Source of the DNA: Prevotella sp. P3-122 | GTDB lineage: Bacteria > Bacteroidota > Bacteroidia > Bacteroidales > Bacteroidaceae | Direction: 5' to 3' | Length of the DNA stretch: 64,000 nt | Assembly (NCBI RefSeq): GCF_002251365.1 | Contig: NZ_NPJH01000076.1 | Span: 1-64,000 of the forward strand | In this document: positions 52,203 through 60,624 of the stretch, one piece after another | Layout: each line of letters opens with the position of its first letter | How positions within the stretch are numbered: the stretch's first letter is position 1 | Notes under the pieces: model-generated | The model's database searches: none | Told to the model about the DNA's origin: nothing | Seen by the model: only the letters and a program-made list of their open reading frames with translations | Translations under genes and position numbers: made by a program

Positions 52203-52992
52203 CTTTTTTTTTACTCGATTCATCCATGGCCGACAGGAATATCCTGTGCCGAAGGGCGAGATAATTGAGAAAATCCCCGATAAGCAGGTTCTGCACCTTG
52301 GCGGCGATGGGCACAGACCGTTCAGACAGTCCGAGCGGATTGGCCATCGACGGTATGGCGTCATAGAAATAGCTCCGTGCCGCCGACAGGGAGAAGATGT
52401 TGCGCAGGGACTGTTCTGTCTTGTCGGGAACGACGTACAGACCTCCGGCCACCTCCATCAGATATTCGGGATAGAACCTTGCCATCAGGCCCTCGATCTC
52501 TTCCATGTTCTCGTCATAGTCCGTCGGAATATCCATGTCGAGGGTCTCGAAATCGGGCATGCCGCTTTCCGTGCCGGACATCTTCATGTTACCGAAAAGC
52601 ATTTTCAGAAACTCTACGGGGTCTATCTCCACTCCGTCGTACTTCACCTCCAGATGAAGGGTGTTACCACTGATGGAAAGGATGCTTCCGGCTTTGACAC
52701 GTTTGCCGAAAGCCACCATAGCGTTGCGTATGCCGCCGTAGGTCACGTCATATTTCCCGTAACGGGCCGTCTGGTATAGGCCGTGTTCCCTGTCCGTACC
52801 GATGGCGGTGACGATGCCGTCCGCCACCGCACGAAGCACATAGCGGTCTGCGGCGAGGTCTATGCCGTGGTTGAAACTCCCGTCCTCCTGCTTTCCGTAA
52901 GTCCGGGTCAGCACCACTTCTTCTTTCTTGTCATTGAACGGCATACAGTAGCCGCTCTCCGACTGCAGGTTCATCTCCTGTGTATATTCCAT
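52168..52992 (-). CDS. degenerate M23-peptidase-like protein, A9 slippage site near the end
   Basis: The 274-aa frame contains an M23-like domain (SFNHGIDLAADRYVLRAVADGIV; VKAGSILSISGNTLHLEV), but the first zinc His is Asn (N41), the central HL motif is missing and HxH is TLH (113). It is therefore probably a non-catalytic peptidoglycan-binding or structural protein. Near the C-terminus nine adenines encode KKK; after them the zero frame ends in KPSPPPES, while the shifted frame continues for about 108 residues into the next entry. Confidence 0.65.
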   Translation of the reverse strand: MEYTQEMNLQSESGYCMPFNDKKEEVVLTRTYGKQEDGSFNHGIDLAADRYVLRAVADGIVTAIGTDREHGLYQTARYGKYDVTYGGIRNAMVAFGKRVKAGSILSISGNTLHLEVKYDGVEIDPVEFLKMLFGNMKMSGTESGMPDFETLDMDIPTDYDENMEEIEGLMARFYPEYLMEVAGGLYVVPDKTEQSLRNIFSLSAARSYFYDAIPSMANPLGLSERSVPIAAKVQNLLIGDFLNYLALRHRIFLSAMDESSKKKAMTKPSPPPES

Positions 52993-53043
52993 ATTCTTTT
53001 TATATGTTTACTTGTTGTCTTGTCAAACATGTCCGGGTACGAT

Positions 53044-53670
53044 TCATCTGTGCCGTCCTCCCGGCTGTCGGTTCTCGGTCTGAGGGTTCTCCTGTACTTG
53101 TGCCACATGGGAATTGTTGCCGATAAGCATCATGGCGAGCAGTGCGCCGCCAATCTTGCCAAGCCAGCCGAACCGTCCGAATATCATCAGTCCGGCGGCA
53201 AGCAGTCCAACGATGCTCAGTCCAGACACGTTGCCTTTCCCTATGTTGGAGAAGAAGTTGCCGAACATATCGGCACCGTTGCCCCCGCATACGTTCTTCA
53301 GGAAATCGGAGATGCCTCCGAATGTACTGTTGGCCTGTTGCACGGTACCGCTCAAACCGGACACGGATTCCTTTACATCCCGTACCGTTTCCTGCACGCT
53401 ATCGACGGTCTTGCTTGTGGTGTCCACCACCGCATCCACATTGTCGCTTCCTATTGCTATGTCGGCGACCGTCCTCACTACCGGCTTGTCATTGACAAGT
53501 GCCTCCCAGCTGAGATAGCCCACACCGGCTCCGACTGTGGCGGTTTTCACGGCGCGACCTGCGCCCACAAGGGTGCGCTGGGGATGGATGACGGCTCCGC
53601 CAAGGCTTCTTGTCGCCGGATTGTTGAAGATGTATTTGCCACCTTTGAGTATTGTTGCCCATTTGCCCAT
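53044..53670 (-). CDS. membrane protein of the transfer operon, 208 aa
   Basis: The N-terminal half has a hydrophobic segment near residues 40-60, and the centre is a Val/Asp-rich helix (VDAVVDTTSKTVDSVQETVRDVKESV). Two C-terminal hydrophobic helices follow (VSGLSIVGLLAAGLMIFGRF; IGGALLAMMLIG). The tail is Gln/Arg-rich. No family recognised. It may be an inner-membrane component. Confidence 0.62.
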   Translation of the reverse strand: MGKWATILKGGKYIFNNPATRSLGGAVIHPQRTLVGAGRAVKTATVGAGVGYLSWEALVNDKPVVRTVADIAIGSDNVDAVVDTTSKTVDSVQETVRDVKESVSGLSGTVQQANSTFGGISDFLKNVCGGNGADMFGNFFSNIGKGNVSGLSIVGLLAAGLMIFGRFGWLGKIGGALLAMMLIGNNSHVAQVQENPQTENRQPGGRHR

Positions 53671-53682
53671 ATCTACTGTCTT

Positions 53683-54609
53683 TTAGGTTGTTATCGTATT
53701 ATCTGTTTGAAAATATGCCTCGCACCTGAATCCTTTCCGGGGTGAGAAGTCCTTGAAACTGCATGACTTAAAAAGCATAGGCTTGTTGACGTATTGCGCG
53801 AGATCCTTCGCATACTGCGAGGGCTGTGTTCTGTTGTCGAAGTCACGGTACGGCATCACATAAGGCTTGATGCCAAGTTCCCGGCACCGCTCGATGCGGT
53901 ATAAGTCCTGCTCCATGGTCGAGTTGTAGCCGACAAGAATGTAGCACATGATCTTCCACGGCTTTATGTATCGAGTTACTTCCGTGATTTTTGGGGTCAA
54001 GTCTATCTGCGGCAAGTCCCATGCGATATGTATGGACTTATAAAGACGGAGCTTGTTGAGCCAGTATGCCTGTTCCTCGTCCATGATGCGCACGTCAACA
54101 CCGTGAAGATTGACCTTTTGCCCGGCCTTCATAAGATAGTCGATAGCAGATCGCCATTCCGGATTGGCGAAAAAGTTGTTGTCGAGCACCTCGATATGCT
54201 TTCCGTTGGGGTTCAGCTGCACAGGTTCCACGGGGTGTATGCCGCCCTCCTTGTCGTGTACCAGACAAAACGGACAGCGACGGATGCAGCCTCTGGAGAA
54301 AAACTGTATGGAATAGTCGTATTGCGGATAGAGGGTGTAGTCCATCAGGGTAGATGCTTCGATTTCCGGAGCCAGCCGCCTCTTTATATCGTACCCGGTG
54401 CCACCCTTGATGACCTCACAGCTCCAGGGACTGTTCTCATCCGGCGAGAATGTGAATATCTTTGATTTGTAAATACGGTCATAGCCGTTTCCGAACATCG
54501 CGTCTGCCCATTCGACAATGTCTCCTTTTGATTTGTGCCATGCCGAGAGTTTCATCAGTGCGAAATTCGGGAAGTGGTGTCCGTCAACGTCTATCAGTCC
54601 AATCTTCAT
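53683..54609 (-). CDS. radical SAM enzyme, 308 aa
   Basis: The sequence SRGCIRRCPFCLVHDKEGG contains the CxxxCxxC cluster motif (C108, C112, C115) of radical SAM enzymes. The N-terminus (MKIGLIDVDGHHFPNFALMKL) resembles a B12-binding-type Rossmann domain, and VLVGYNSTMEQDLYRIERCRELG fits the barrel. It is embedded between membrane genes of the transfer operon, so it may modify a transfer component or DNA/tRNA. Substrate unknown; enzyme class certain. Confidence 0.88.
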   Translation of the reverse strand: MKIGLIDVDGHHFPNFALMKLSAWHKSKGDIVEWADAMFGNGYDRIYKSKIFTFSPDENSPWSCEVIKGGTGYDIKRRLAPEIEASTLMDYTLYPQYDYSIQFFSRGCIRRCPFCLVHDKEGGIHPVEPVQLNPNGKHIEVLDNNFFANPEWRSAIDYLMKAGQKVNLHGVDVRIMDEEQAYWLNKLRLYKSIHIAWDLPQIDLTPKITEVTRYIKPWKIMCYILVGYNSTMEQDLYRIERCRELGIKPYVMPYRDFDNRTQPSQYAKDLAQYVNKPMLFKSCSFKDFSPRKGFRCEAYFQTDNTITT

Positions 54610-54635
54610 AAGCCTTGTTACAAGTTGTTCATGTT

Positions 54636-55322
54636 TTATTTTCCGGGTCTTATCTTACTGTTACTCCGCCAGCGCGAGAAGGCTTCGTCCGTGATTTTCC
54701 ATTTGTCCACGTCGTAGCTCTTTGCCCTGCAGTCTATCTCCCGCCACACATCAGACAGGGAGGTGTATTTGACGGCAAGCGTGAGCCGGCGCAGGTTGCG
54801 GTTCATCAGGTGGAGTTTTGGGCGTATGCCGAATACAATCTCGATGCGCTCCTTCTCCGTCATCTTCACGTTAGAGAGGCATACCTGCCGGATGTCGTTC
54901 ACGATGTCCACGCTGCCGAGTATCAGTTCCCGGTATATACCGCTCCGGCGAGGTGTGAGTGCCACGGCAAGCGCGTTTTCAGGAGATTTCTCCAACTGGC
55001 GGCTCAATGCGCCCATGTTCTCTGTCAGTTTCCCGATTTCGTGGTAGAAACCGTATATCTGTGCCGCATAGCTGATTACCGACCGGAACGAGTCGAGATA
55101 GTCGTTGAACTGTCGCTGAAAGTCGGTCGTGGCTTTCACTTCCTCCTTCGTCCATATATGCCCGGTAGTCTGCAGCAACATTACTTTCTCTTGTGACTTG
55201 AGCTGCTTCTCTGCCTTGTCGGTGTACAGGACAATCATTCCGGACAATACAGGGTCTGTCTGTGCGTGACCCTTGCAGATGCCGAAAGCCAATATCAATA
55301 TAATTAGTGCCGTCCTTATCAT
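54636..55322 (-). CDS. exported transfer-operon protein, paralogue 1, 228 aa
   Basis: A signal peptide (MIRTALIILILAFGICKGHAQ) precedes a helical protein. Its last 40 residues (LTLAVKYTSLSDVWREI ... DEAFSRWR) match the end of the next upstream gene's product, so the two are paralogues. The helical exported plan resembles VirB5/TraI-type pilus-tip or channel proteins of Bacteroidales transfer systems; the resemblance is general. Confidence 0.65.
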   Translation of the reverse strand: MIRTALIILILAFGICKGHAQTDPVLSGMIVLYTDKAEKQLKSQEKVMLLQTTGHIWTKEEVKATTDFQRQFNDYLDSFRSVISYAAQIYGFYHEIGKLTENMGALSRQLEKSPENALAVALTPRRSGIYRELILGSVDIVNDIRQVCLSNVKMTEKERIEIVFGIRPKLHLMNRNLRRLTLAVKYTSLSDVWREIDCRAKSYDVDKWKITDEAFSRWRSNSKIRPGK

Positions 55323-55332
55323 GCTGTCTCCT

Positions 55333-56025
55333 TTATCTTAATGTTCTTGCTGCCCGTTTCCACCGGCCGAAGGCATCACCGGCGATACTGCCGATGTCCC
55401 TGTCCATCATTCCTGCACTGACGTTGTTCCACACATCGGTAAGCGTATAGTACCGTATGCTCAGGTACAGCCTGTTGAGCTTTTTATAAAATGCGCCGAG
55501 TTTGTCGGATAATGCCCACAGCGTCTGTGAGCGTTCCGCACCGGTGAGCATATTTGTCTTACCTCCGGTGGCGATGGCATCCTTCAAGAGCGTATAGACA
55601 GAAATTAGCTCTGTCGCTGTTTCCAGATAGAGGTTGTTCATTGACATGGTAGCGACAATGCCCTGCGGATTGGAACCGATGGCTTTCTTGAGCTTGCCCA
55701 GGGTGATGAAAATGCGCACACCGTCTTCATACAGTGTGGCGGACGCTTTCAGTGAAGAGGCAAAGCCGGAAACGGTCTGCAGGTAGCCGGAATATTTCTT
55801 TTCCCATTCGTGCATCTTGGTAAACTCGGCGGCTATGGTATTCTGCAGGACCGCTGTCCTGGTCTGTGCGTCTGTCTGGTCTTTCACCTGTCCGTTGATG
55901 GCCTCGTTACCCTCGGCAAGGGCAAGCCATTCCAACGGATTGGACACGACAACCTGCGCCCTCGCTGACACAGCGACGAAGACGGCAAGTACAACTATCA
56001 GTATTTTAGCGGTTCGTAATCTCAT
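55333..56025 (-). CDS. exported transfer-operon protein, paralogue 2, 230 aa
   Basis: The start at 56025 gives a clean signal peptide (MRLRTAKILIVVLAVFVAVSARAQ); in-frame ATGs lie 3 and 9 codons upstream and overlap the previous gene. The mature protein is helical and ends LYLSIRYYTLTDVWNNV ... DAFGRWKRAARTLR, matching paralogue 1. It is likely periplasmic and VirB5-like in position. Confidence in function is low. Confidence 0.68.
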   Translation of the reverse strand: MRLRTAKILIVVLAVFVAVSARAQVVVSNPLEWLALAEGNEAINGQVKDQTDAQTRTAVLQNTIAAEFTKMHEWEKKYSGYLQTVSGFASSLKASATLYEDGVRIFITLGKLKKAIGSNPQGIVATMSMNNLYLETATELISVYTLLKDAIATGGKTNMLTGAERSQTLWALSDKLGAFYKKLNRLYLSIRYYTLTDVWNNVSAGMMDRDIGSIAGDAFGRWKRAARTLR

Positions 56026-56506
56026 ATATTCCATTTCGTTTGCGATTTGCACTTACACGTTCACGTATAAAGGGGACAAGATTGCTGCTCTTGTCCATGC
56101 CCACCATGTCAAGGCGGGGTGTGGAGCGGTCGCCGGAATAGATATGTATGGTCTTCAGTCCGAACAACTGCTGTAAGAAGCTGCTCTCTTCCCGGAAATC
56201 GACCACACGGTAGAGTTCCATGAAGTCACGGGTACGCTGGAACACGCCATGTTCGTAGATGAACTGCTCGTCTGTGATGACAAACCTCATGCTCCGCAGA
56301 TAAAGGAAGCGGTATATGAGGCAGAGGGCGATTGCCAGCGATGCCCACAACAGGATGTTACCCATGAACATGCCGTCAATTCCGGCCACAGCAAGCCCGG
56401 CTATGCAGACGATGGTAATAATCAGGTCATTGGCGAAATATTGCCTGATTCGGGGACGGAACACCAATGTCCCGAAACTGTTTGATGGTTGTGTCTGTGT
56501 TTTCAT
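56006..56506 (-). CDS. membrane protein with bacterial PH-like domain, 166 aa
   Basis: Two transmembrane helices (about 28-48 and 50-70) precede a bPH/YdbT-type domain (MRFVITDEQFIYEHGVFQRTRDFMELYRVVDFREESSFLQQLFGLKTIHIYSGD cut at turns). The family is membrane-bound with unknown ligands. It overlaps both neighbours in the transfer operon by a few bases, so co-translation is likely. Confidence 0.78.
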   Translation of the reverse strand: MKTQTQPSNSFGTLVFRPRIRQYFANDLIITIVCIAGLAVAGIDGMFMGNILLWASLAIALCLIYRFLYLRSMRFVITDEQFIYEHGVFQRTRDFMELYRVVDFREESSFLQQLFGLKTIHIYSGDRSTPRLDMVGMDKSSNLVPFIRERVSANRKRNGIYEITNR

Positions 56507-57744
56507 CGTCTCATCCCTCTTGTTTGCGTTTCCTCATTCTCCATGGGCTTGTCAAGCAGCTGGTCGTTCCAGTCCTTGTACCGGCCGTCGCAGGGTTCAT
56601 ACCTGATTCCACGGCTGTCGATGCCTAACCTGTCGCACACGTCCCTGAAATCGAAAGGCTCCATCGGCAGTTCGTGACGCTTGAAGCCTTTGGTCAAGTC
56701 GGTGACGACCAGTTTTTCCTTGTCCTGCGTCAGGTGGGAGGTGAACACCCTCCCGTCTTTCTGAAGGGCGAAGTTGACCGCGAACATCCGTCCGGCACGG
56801 TCTCGGTCAAAGCAAAGATGATGTATGGCTTCGGGTGTATGCTCTATCATCGACGAGAACTGCTTTTTGGTGGGTGAGCCGCCGGTTGACACATACACGG
56901 CATTGGCGAGGTCGTGGTAGCCCACATTTCCCGGCTCGTTCATCTTTATCTGATAGTAGGCCATCGCGTCAAACGCACTCTCGAACCAATAGACATCCTG
57001 TGCCGCCCCGATGGGACGGGTGAAGCCCATGTCGCTGCGGTTGTTTTCCAGCCGGGCTATCCAGAGGCCTTCCGCTGCGTTGCTGCCTGCCGCCATGCCC
57101 TTGTAGGCGGTCTTGCCCTCGGCATTGGGGCGGCTGCGCTCCTCCAGTCCCACGATTTCCTTGCCAGGCATTGCGGCGAGTGACAAGGGGAACGAGAGGT
57201 TGGTGTATTTCTTGCCGTCACCCCGTTCTCTCGTAGCCAAAAAGAAATGGTCGGAGAAGGCCCGCTGGGTCTGGAGATTGATGCCCCTGTTCTGGAAGTA
57301 GGGATAGAACCGCTTTTGCGAGTCCCAGTCGCCGTTGACGAACGCCTGCGTCTCGTATTCGTAGATGTCGAAGGGGCGTGCCTCGCGCTGTCTCCCGAAG
57401 TCCCGTGGCGCACGTTCGGCCACAGGATGGTTCAGGAGGCGGTTGCAGACAAGGTTGACGAGCCTGTCGGTTGACATTCCGGGACGGTACTCAGCAAAAA
57501 GGTTCGGGTGCTCCTTGATGAAGCTGATGACATTGTAGTTTTTTATCTCCGGGGGCTGGAAGCAGCACAGGCCGTTGGCGGTCACAATAAATTTGTCGCC
57601 ATGCACGCGCTTCCCGTCACTGCCGATACGGACGTAGGAGGGATAGCGCATGCCGTCCCTGCGGTTGAGCTGGTAGCCGGCGTCCACCAGCAAGTCCTGG
57701 ATGTTCACCCTGCTCTTGAAATCGTCGTATGTTAGTTCTGACAT
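56503..57744 (-). CDS. DUF3991/toprim primase-like protein, 413 aa
   Basis: The N-terminal half (KSRVNIQDLLVDAGYQLNRRDG ... NVISFIKEHPNLFAEY) is the DUF3991-like region of TraP/primase relatives without a CHC2 zinc finger. The C-terminal half is a toprim domain: VYWFESAFDAMAYYQ with the catalytic Glu, and HLCFDRDRAGRMF with the DxD pair. It may prime complementary-strand synthesis of transferred DNA. Its overlap with the PH-domain gene indicates one operon. Confidence 0.85.
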   Translation of the reverse strand: MSELTYDDFKSRVNIQDLLVDAGYQLNRRDGMRYPSYVRIGSDGKRVHGDKFIVTANGLCCFQPPEIKNYNVISFIKEHPNLFAEYRPGMSTDRLVNLVCNRLLNHPVAERAPRDFGRQREARPFDIYEYETQAFVNGDWDSQKRFYPYFQNRGINLQTQRAFSDHFFLATRERGDGKKYTNLSFPLSLAAMPGKEIVGLEERSRPNAEGKTAYKGMAAGSNAAEGLWIARLENNRSDMGFTRPIGAAQDVYWFESAFDAMAYYQIKMNEPGNVGYHDLANAVYVSTGGSPTKKQFSSMIEHTPEAIHHLCFDRDRAGRMFAVNFALQKDGRVFTSHLTQDKEKLVVTDLTKGFKRHELPMEPFDFRDVCDRLGIDSRGIRYEPCDGRYKDWNDQLLDKPMENEETQTRGMRR

Positions 57745-57765
57745 GGCCGTTGGTTCGTGTTATTG

Positions 57766-59388
57766 TTAAAGGCCGTGCCCCATGCCGGGGACACGGTCGT
57801 CGGGAAGGTTCCTCATGGCGTCGAACTGTCGCGCCGCCACATCTGCGGGGCTATCGACACCCGGCTTGAAATAGACATGCGGCATCGGACCTCGGTGCCC
57901 TTCCACATAGATGTCGGGCATGGGACGGGGACCTCGGAGGAGGTCATGCGTCACCACGGCTCCGGCAAACAGGGCGGCAGAGATTTTCGTGCCGAGACCC
58001 ACGGGATAGCGGTCTTTCATGTCCACCTCCTTGAATACTTTCGAAAAGAGCTTCATGCGGTGCAGGTCGTCCAGTGCCATGAATTTTTCGTACTGTTTCT
58101 GCGAGATCTCGTGGCTCACCACCTCGCCGTCGATGACGGCGGTCATGCGGTATTTCGCCTCGCCCTCGCCTTGCACGGGTTCCACACGGATGTCATCGAC
58201 GGTGACTTCACGGCCGTGCCGTCCTTCGCGGAACCAGCCTTTGTTCTCATCTATGAGGCTCAGGTCGTTACCGTCCATGACCACGCCGCCTTTGGGCAGG
58301 TTGTCACGGAGCGACGGCTCTCGCTCCACCTGATACTCCTGCGCATTCGTCTCCTGACGGTAATATTCGTTCTGTCGGGTAATCTGCCGGTCAAGGTCAG
58401 CCTGCACTTCGGGATGTAGTTTGATGTCTATCAGTTTGTCGCTGTTGAGCATGTCCATGGTGACGGCATCTGCGAAGTCCTCCTTGATGACATTGTTAAG
58501 TGTCTCAAGGCGTTTGGCTATTGGCTGGTCTTTGATGGAGTTGGAGGTCAGCACAGCCAACTCTTCATCGGAGAGATTGTACTGCAAGTCCGCTTCCAAT
58601 GCCGAGGACTGTATGGTGACGGTCTTTTTCTCCGCATCTATCAATATCCCGTGGCTTGCCAGCACCTCCTGCCATTTCTCGTTGGAGAAATAGACATCGG
58701 AGGTGATGGCTTCCTTATATGGGATAGCGGGTGCGGTCGGTCTCTGCGGCTGTCTGACAGGGGTTATCACCGTCTGCAGTTCGGCAAGCACGTCTTTCTC
58801 CGCCACGGGTGCGGTGTTGTAGCCCTTATAATAGAAGCCGTAGCCTCCGGATTGCAGTTCTCCGGGCTTCATGCGCCCGTCGGGGCGGTTCGGCACCATC
58901 GGCGCGCCGGGATAGTAGAGCTGTCCTCCGATGCGGCGCAGGTGGAATCCCTCCTGCATCCTCGGTGTCCATCCCAAAAACGACCGGCCCATCATGTGAT
59001 GCGGCGGTACGGGGAAGCGGCGGTACGGTGCGACCCTGCCGTATTCGCCCACGCCGACGCGGTAGCCGTGAAGTCCCATAGCCACACGCCCGTTGGCGTT
59101 GCGGGCATGGACAAAATCTTTCGGCATGTCGAAGTCTGCGGCGACAATGCTGGCGAAGGTGTTGTATGCCTTGCGGTTGGCGGTATTGGTGCCCCAGTCG
59201 GTGAGGGCTTTCAGCTGTTTCTCCGTAATCGGATAGTTCAGCAACGGGGAATCATGCCCCTGCACGAGCAAGGCGAAACCGTTGCTGCTTGCGGCCACAT
59301 GAGCCTGCATCCCGTTTCGGAGCAGGATGTCCTGCAGTTCGGGAGTGAGTTCAAGCGGACGCGGATTGGTGTTTGTCCTTATAGGCAT
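57766..59388 (-). CDS. DUF3945-like mosaic transfer protein, 540 aa
   Basis: The N-terminal half (LTPELQDILLRNGMQAHVAAS; YPITEKQLKALTDWGTNTANR) and a central repeat (WQEVLASHGILIDAEKKTVTIQSS; LSDEELAVLTSN) are similar to each other, suggesting internal duplication. The C-terminal part has a helical linker followed by a hydrophobic patch (GTKISAALFAGAVVTHD). Such DUF3945-type proteins are common in Bacteroidales conjugative elements next to ArdC-like proteins. Mechanism unknown. Confidence 0.7.
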   Translation of the reverse strand: MPIRTNTNPRPLELTPELQDILLRNGMQAHVAASSNGFALLVQGHDSPLLNYPITEKQLKALTDWGTNTANRKAYNTFASIVAADFDMPKDFVHARNANGRVAMGLHGYRVGVGEYGRVAPYRRFPVPPHHMMGRSFLGWTPRMQEGFHLRRIGGQLYYPGAPMVPNRPDGRMKPGELQSGGYGFYYKGYNTAPVAEKDVLAELQTVITPVRQPQRPTAPAIPYKEAITSDVYFSNEKWQEVLASHGILIDAEKKTVTIQSSALEADLQYNLSDEELAVLTSNSIKDQPIAKRLETLNNVIKEDFADAVTMDMLNSDKLIDIKLHPEVQADLDRQITRQNEYYRQETNAQEYQVEREPSLRDNLPKGGVVMDGNDLSLIDENKGWFREGRHGREVTVDDIRVEPVQGEGEAKYRMTAVIDGEVVSHEISQKQYEKFMALDDLHRMKLFSKVFKEVDMKDRYPVGLGTKISAALFAGAVVTHDLLRGPRPMPDIYVEGHRGPMPHVYFKPGVDSPADVAARQFDAMRNLPDDRVPGMGHGL

Positions 59389-59400
59389 GATACTTATTGT

Positions 59401-59619
59401 TTATGCGTTTCCGTTTTCCAGTGCCTCGTCGAGCAGGGCGTTCCTCATTTCCATGAAGGCGGCCGCCGATTCCTCAAGGTTCGGGTCAAGCCCCTTGCGG
59501 TGGCAGTACCATTCGTATTCCTGCGACAGCTCGCGTGAGTGATGGCTGATGTATTCTTTCCAGCCGTATTCGCCGGACTGCACTTTCTCGATGAGTTTCT
59601 CTTCGGGTTCGTATTTCAT
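59401..59619 (-). CDS. hypothetical acidic protein, 72 aa
   Basis: A helical charged protein (MKYEPEEKLIEKVQSGEYGWKEYI ... EESAAAFMEMRNALLDEALENG). It is packed between two DUF3945-like genes with 12-nt gaps, supporting reality. No family is recognised. Confidence 0.65.
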   Translation of the reverse strand: MKYEPEEKLIEKVQSGEYGWKEYISHHSRELSQEYEWYCHRKGLDPNLEESAAAFMEMRNALLDEALENGNA

Positions 59620-59631
59620 ATCGCTTGCGGT

Positions 59632-60378
59632 TTAGTGTTTGAGGGTCATGTTGTTGCGCTTGCGCATCTCTTCCCACAGTTCCTCGGTGTAGGACGCTTC
59701 GGGAACATAGTCGAGGTTGCCCTCGTTGTCAGCTACCCAGCAGCCGTTCAGACCGAAGTTGTATCTGCCGAAGCCCTGCCGCTGTTCCTCGCGCCATTTC
59801 TTCTCGTCGCCGCGCGTGAGGCGTATGCCGGTCTTTTCATTGAGGTCGATGCCGATGGTGTAGAGGTCGTCGCCGTCCATGACGGTGACGGGCAGTCCTT
59901 TCTGCAGGCAGGTAAGCTCGGCATTGGTGAGCTTCATCTCGTTGGCGGCGTATTCGAGGTTACGGCCGATGACGGGTGTGGGAACGTAGATGATCTGGTT
60001 GGTGCCCTGGTCTATCTGGTGGAAAGCCTGTATCTCCCTTCCTTCGGGTGTGGTGACGGGGGCGATGACGGGACGGTGCTCAAGAAGTGCCTTGCGCTCT
60101 TCCTCCGTGAAACGGTCAAGCCGTCCGGCTTTGAGCTGCGGGTAGAACACCACATCCACGCTACTGTCATCCATGCGGATAAATGCGAAACGGGTGCGGG
60201 CATGGATTTCCTCTCCGCTTTCGTCGGTGACATGGATGGGAAGCACCGGGGAACGGCGGCCGTCGAGGATGTCCTCTATCGCCTTCTGCGGCAGGTCTTC
60301 AAGCATCTCCTGTGTCAGACCGAATCTTTCGAGTATGCCGTATGGCAGTTCCTCGCTTTGGAATCTCTGAATCTTCAT
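59632..60378 (-). CDS. DUF4099/DUF3945-like protein, first gene of the transfer operon, 248 aa
   Basis: The N-terminus LPYGILERFGLTQEMLEDLPQKAIEDILDGRRSPVL is the DUF4099 signature. The rest contains DUF3945-like repeats (LTEEERKALLEHRPVIAPV-type with Phe, and LTNAELTCLQKGLPVTV). It opens the long minus-strand operon directly after the promoter at 60410-60417. Function unknown, but the family is a marker of Bacteroidales conjugative elements. Confidence 0.82.
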   Translation of the reverse strand: MKIQRFQSEELPYGILERFGLTQEMLEDLPQKAIEDILDGRRSPVLPIHVTDESGEEIHARTRFAFIRMDDSSVDVVFYPQLKAGRLDRFTEEERKALLEHRPVIAPVTTPEGREIQAFHQIDQGTNQIIYVPTPVIGRNLEYAANEMKLTNAELTCLQKGLPVTVMDGDDLYTIGIDLNEKTGIRLTRGDEKKWREEQRQGFGRYNFGLNGCWVADNEGNLDYVPEASYTEELWEEMRKRNNMTLKH

Positions 60379-60409
60379 TTTTTTTATTTTTTGTGGGTTG
60401 TCGTTTCCG

Positions 60410-60620
60410 CAAAATTATATGCGACGCTCCGATTCCGGGGTGTTTATAAGTATGATTTTGCTTTGGTTTATGCTTATTTAATATAAGACGCTATAATCAT
60501 ACTCACTTTCATACTCTGACAGCATAAAAATGAGTATTACAGTGTTTTAGAGTATGATATTTGTTACAACCGAATATCTTATGTAATATGGTATTGTCTT
60601 ATATGGGTTTGTTACCTTTG
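60410..60620. promoter_or_regulatory. divergent promoter region with GAGTATGAT boxes
   Basis: For the minus-strand operon, TAATTTTG (60410-60417) matches TAnnTTTG. For the plus-strand M23 gene, TACCTTTG (60613-60620) stands 4 nt before the ATG, predicting a leaderless mRNA. Between them are AGTATGAT at 60449, inverted copies at 60497-60504 and 60510-60517, and TAGAGTATGATATTT at 60548-60562, identical to 36171-36185. The boxes sit near the -33 regions, consistent with operators. Confidence 0.62.
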
Positions 60621-60624
60621 CACC

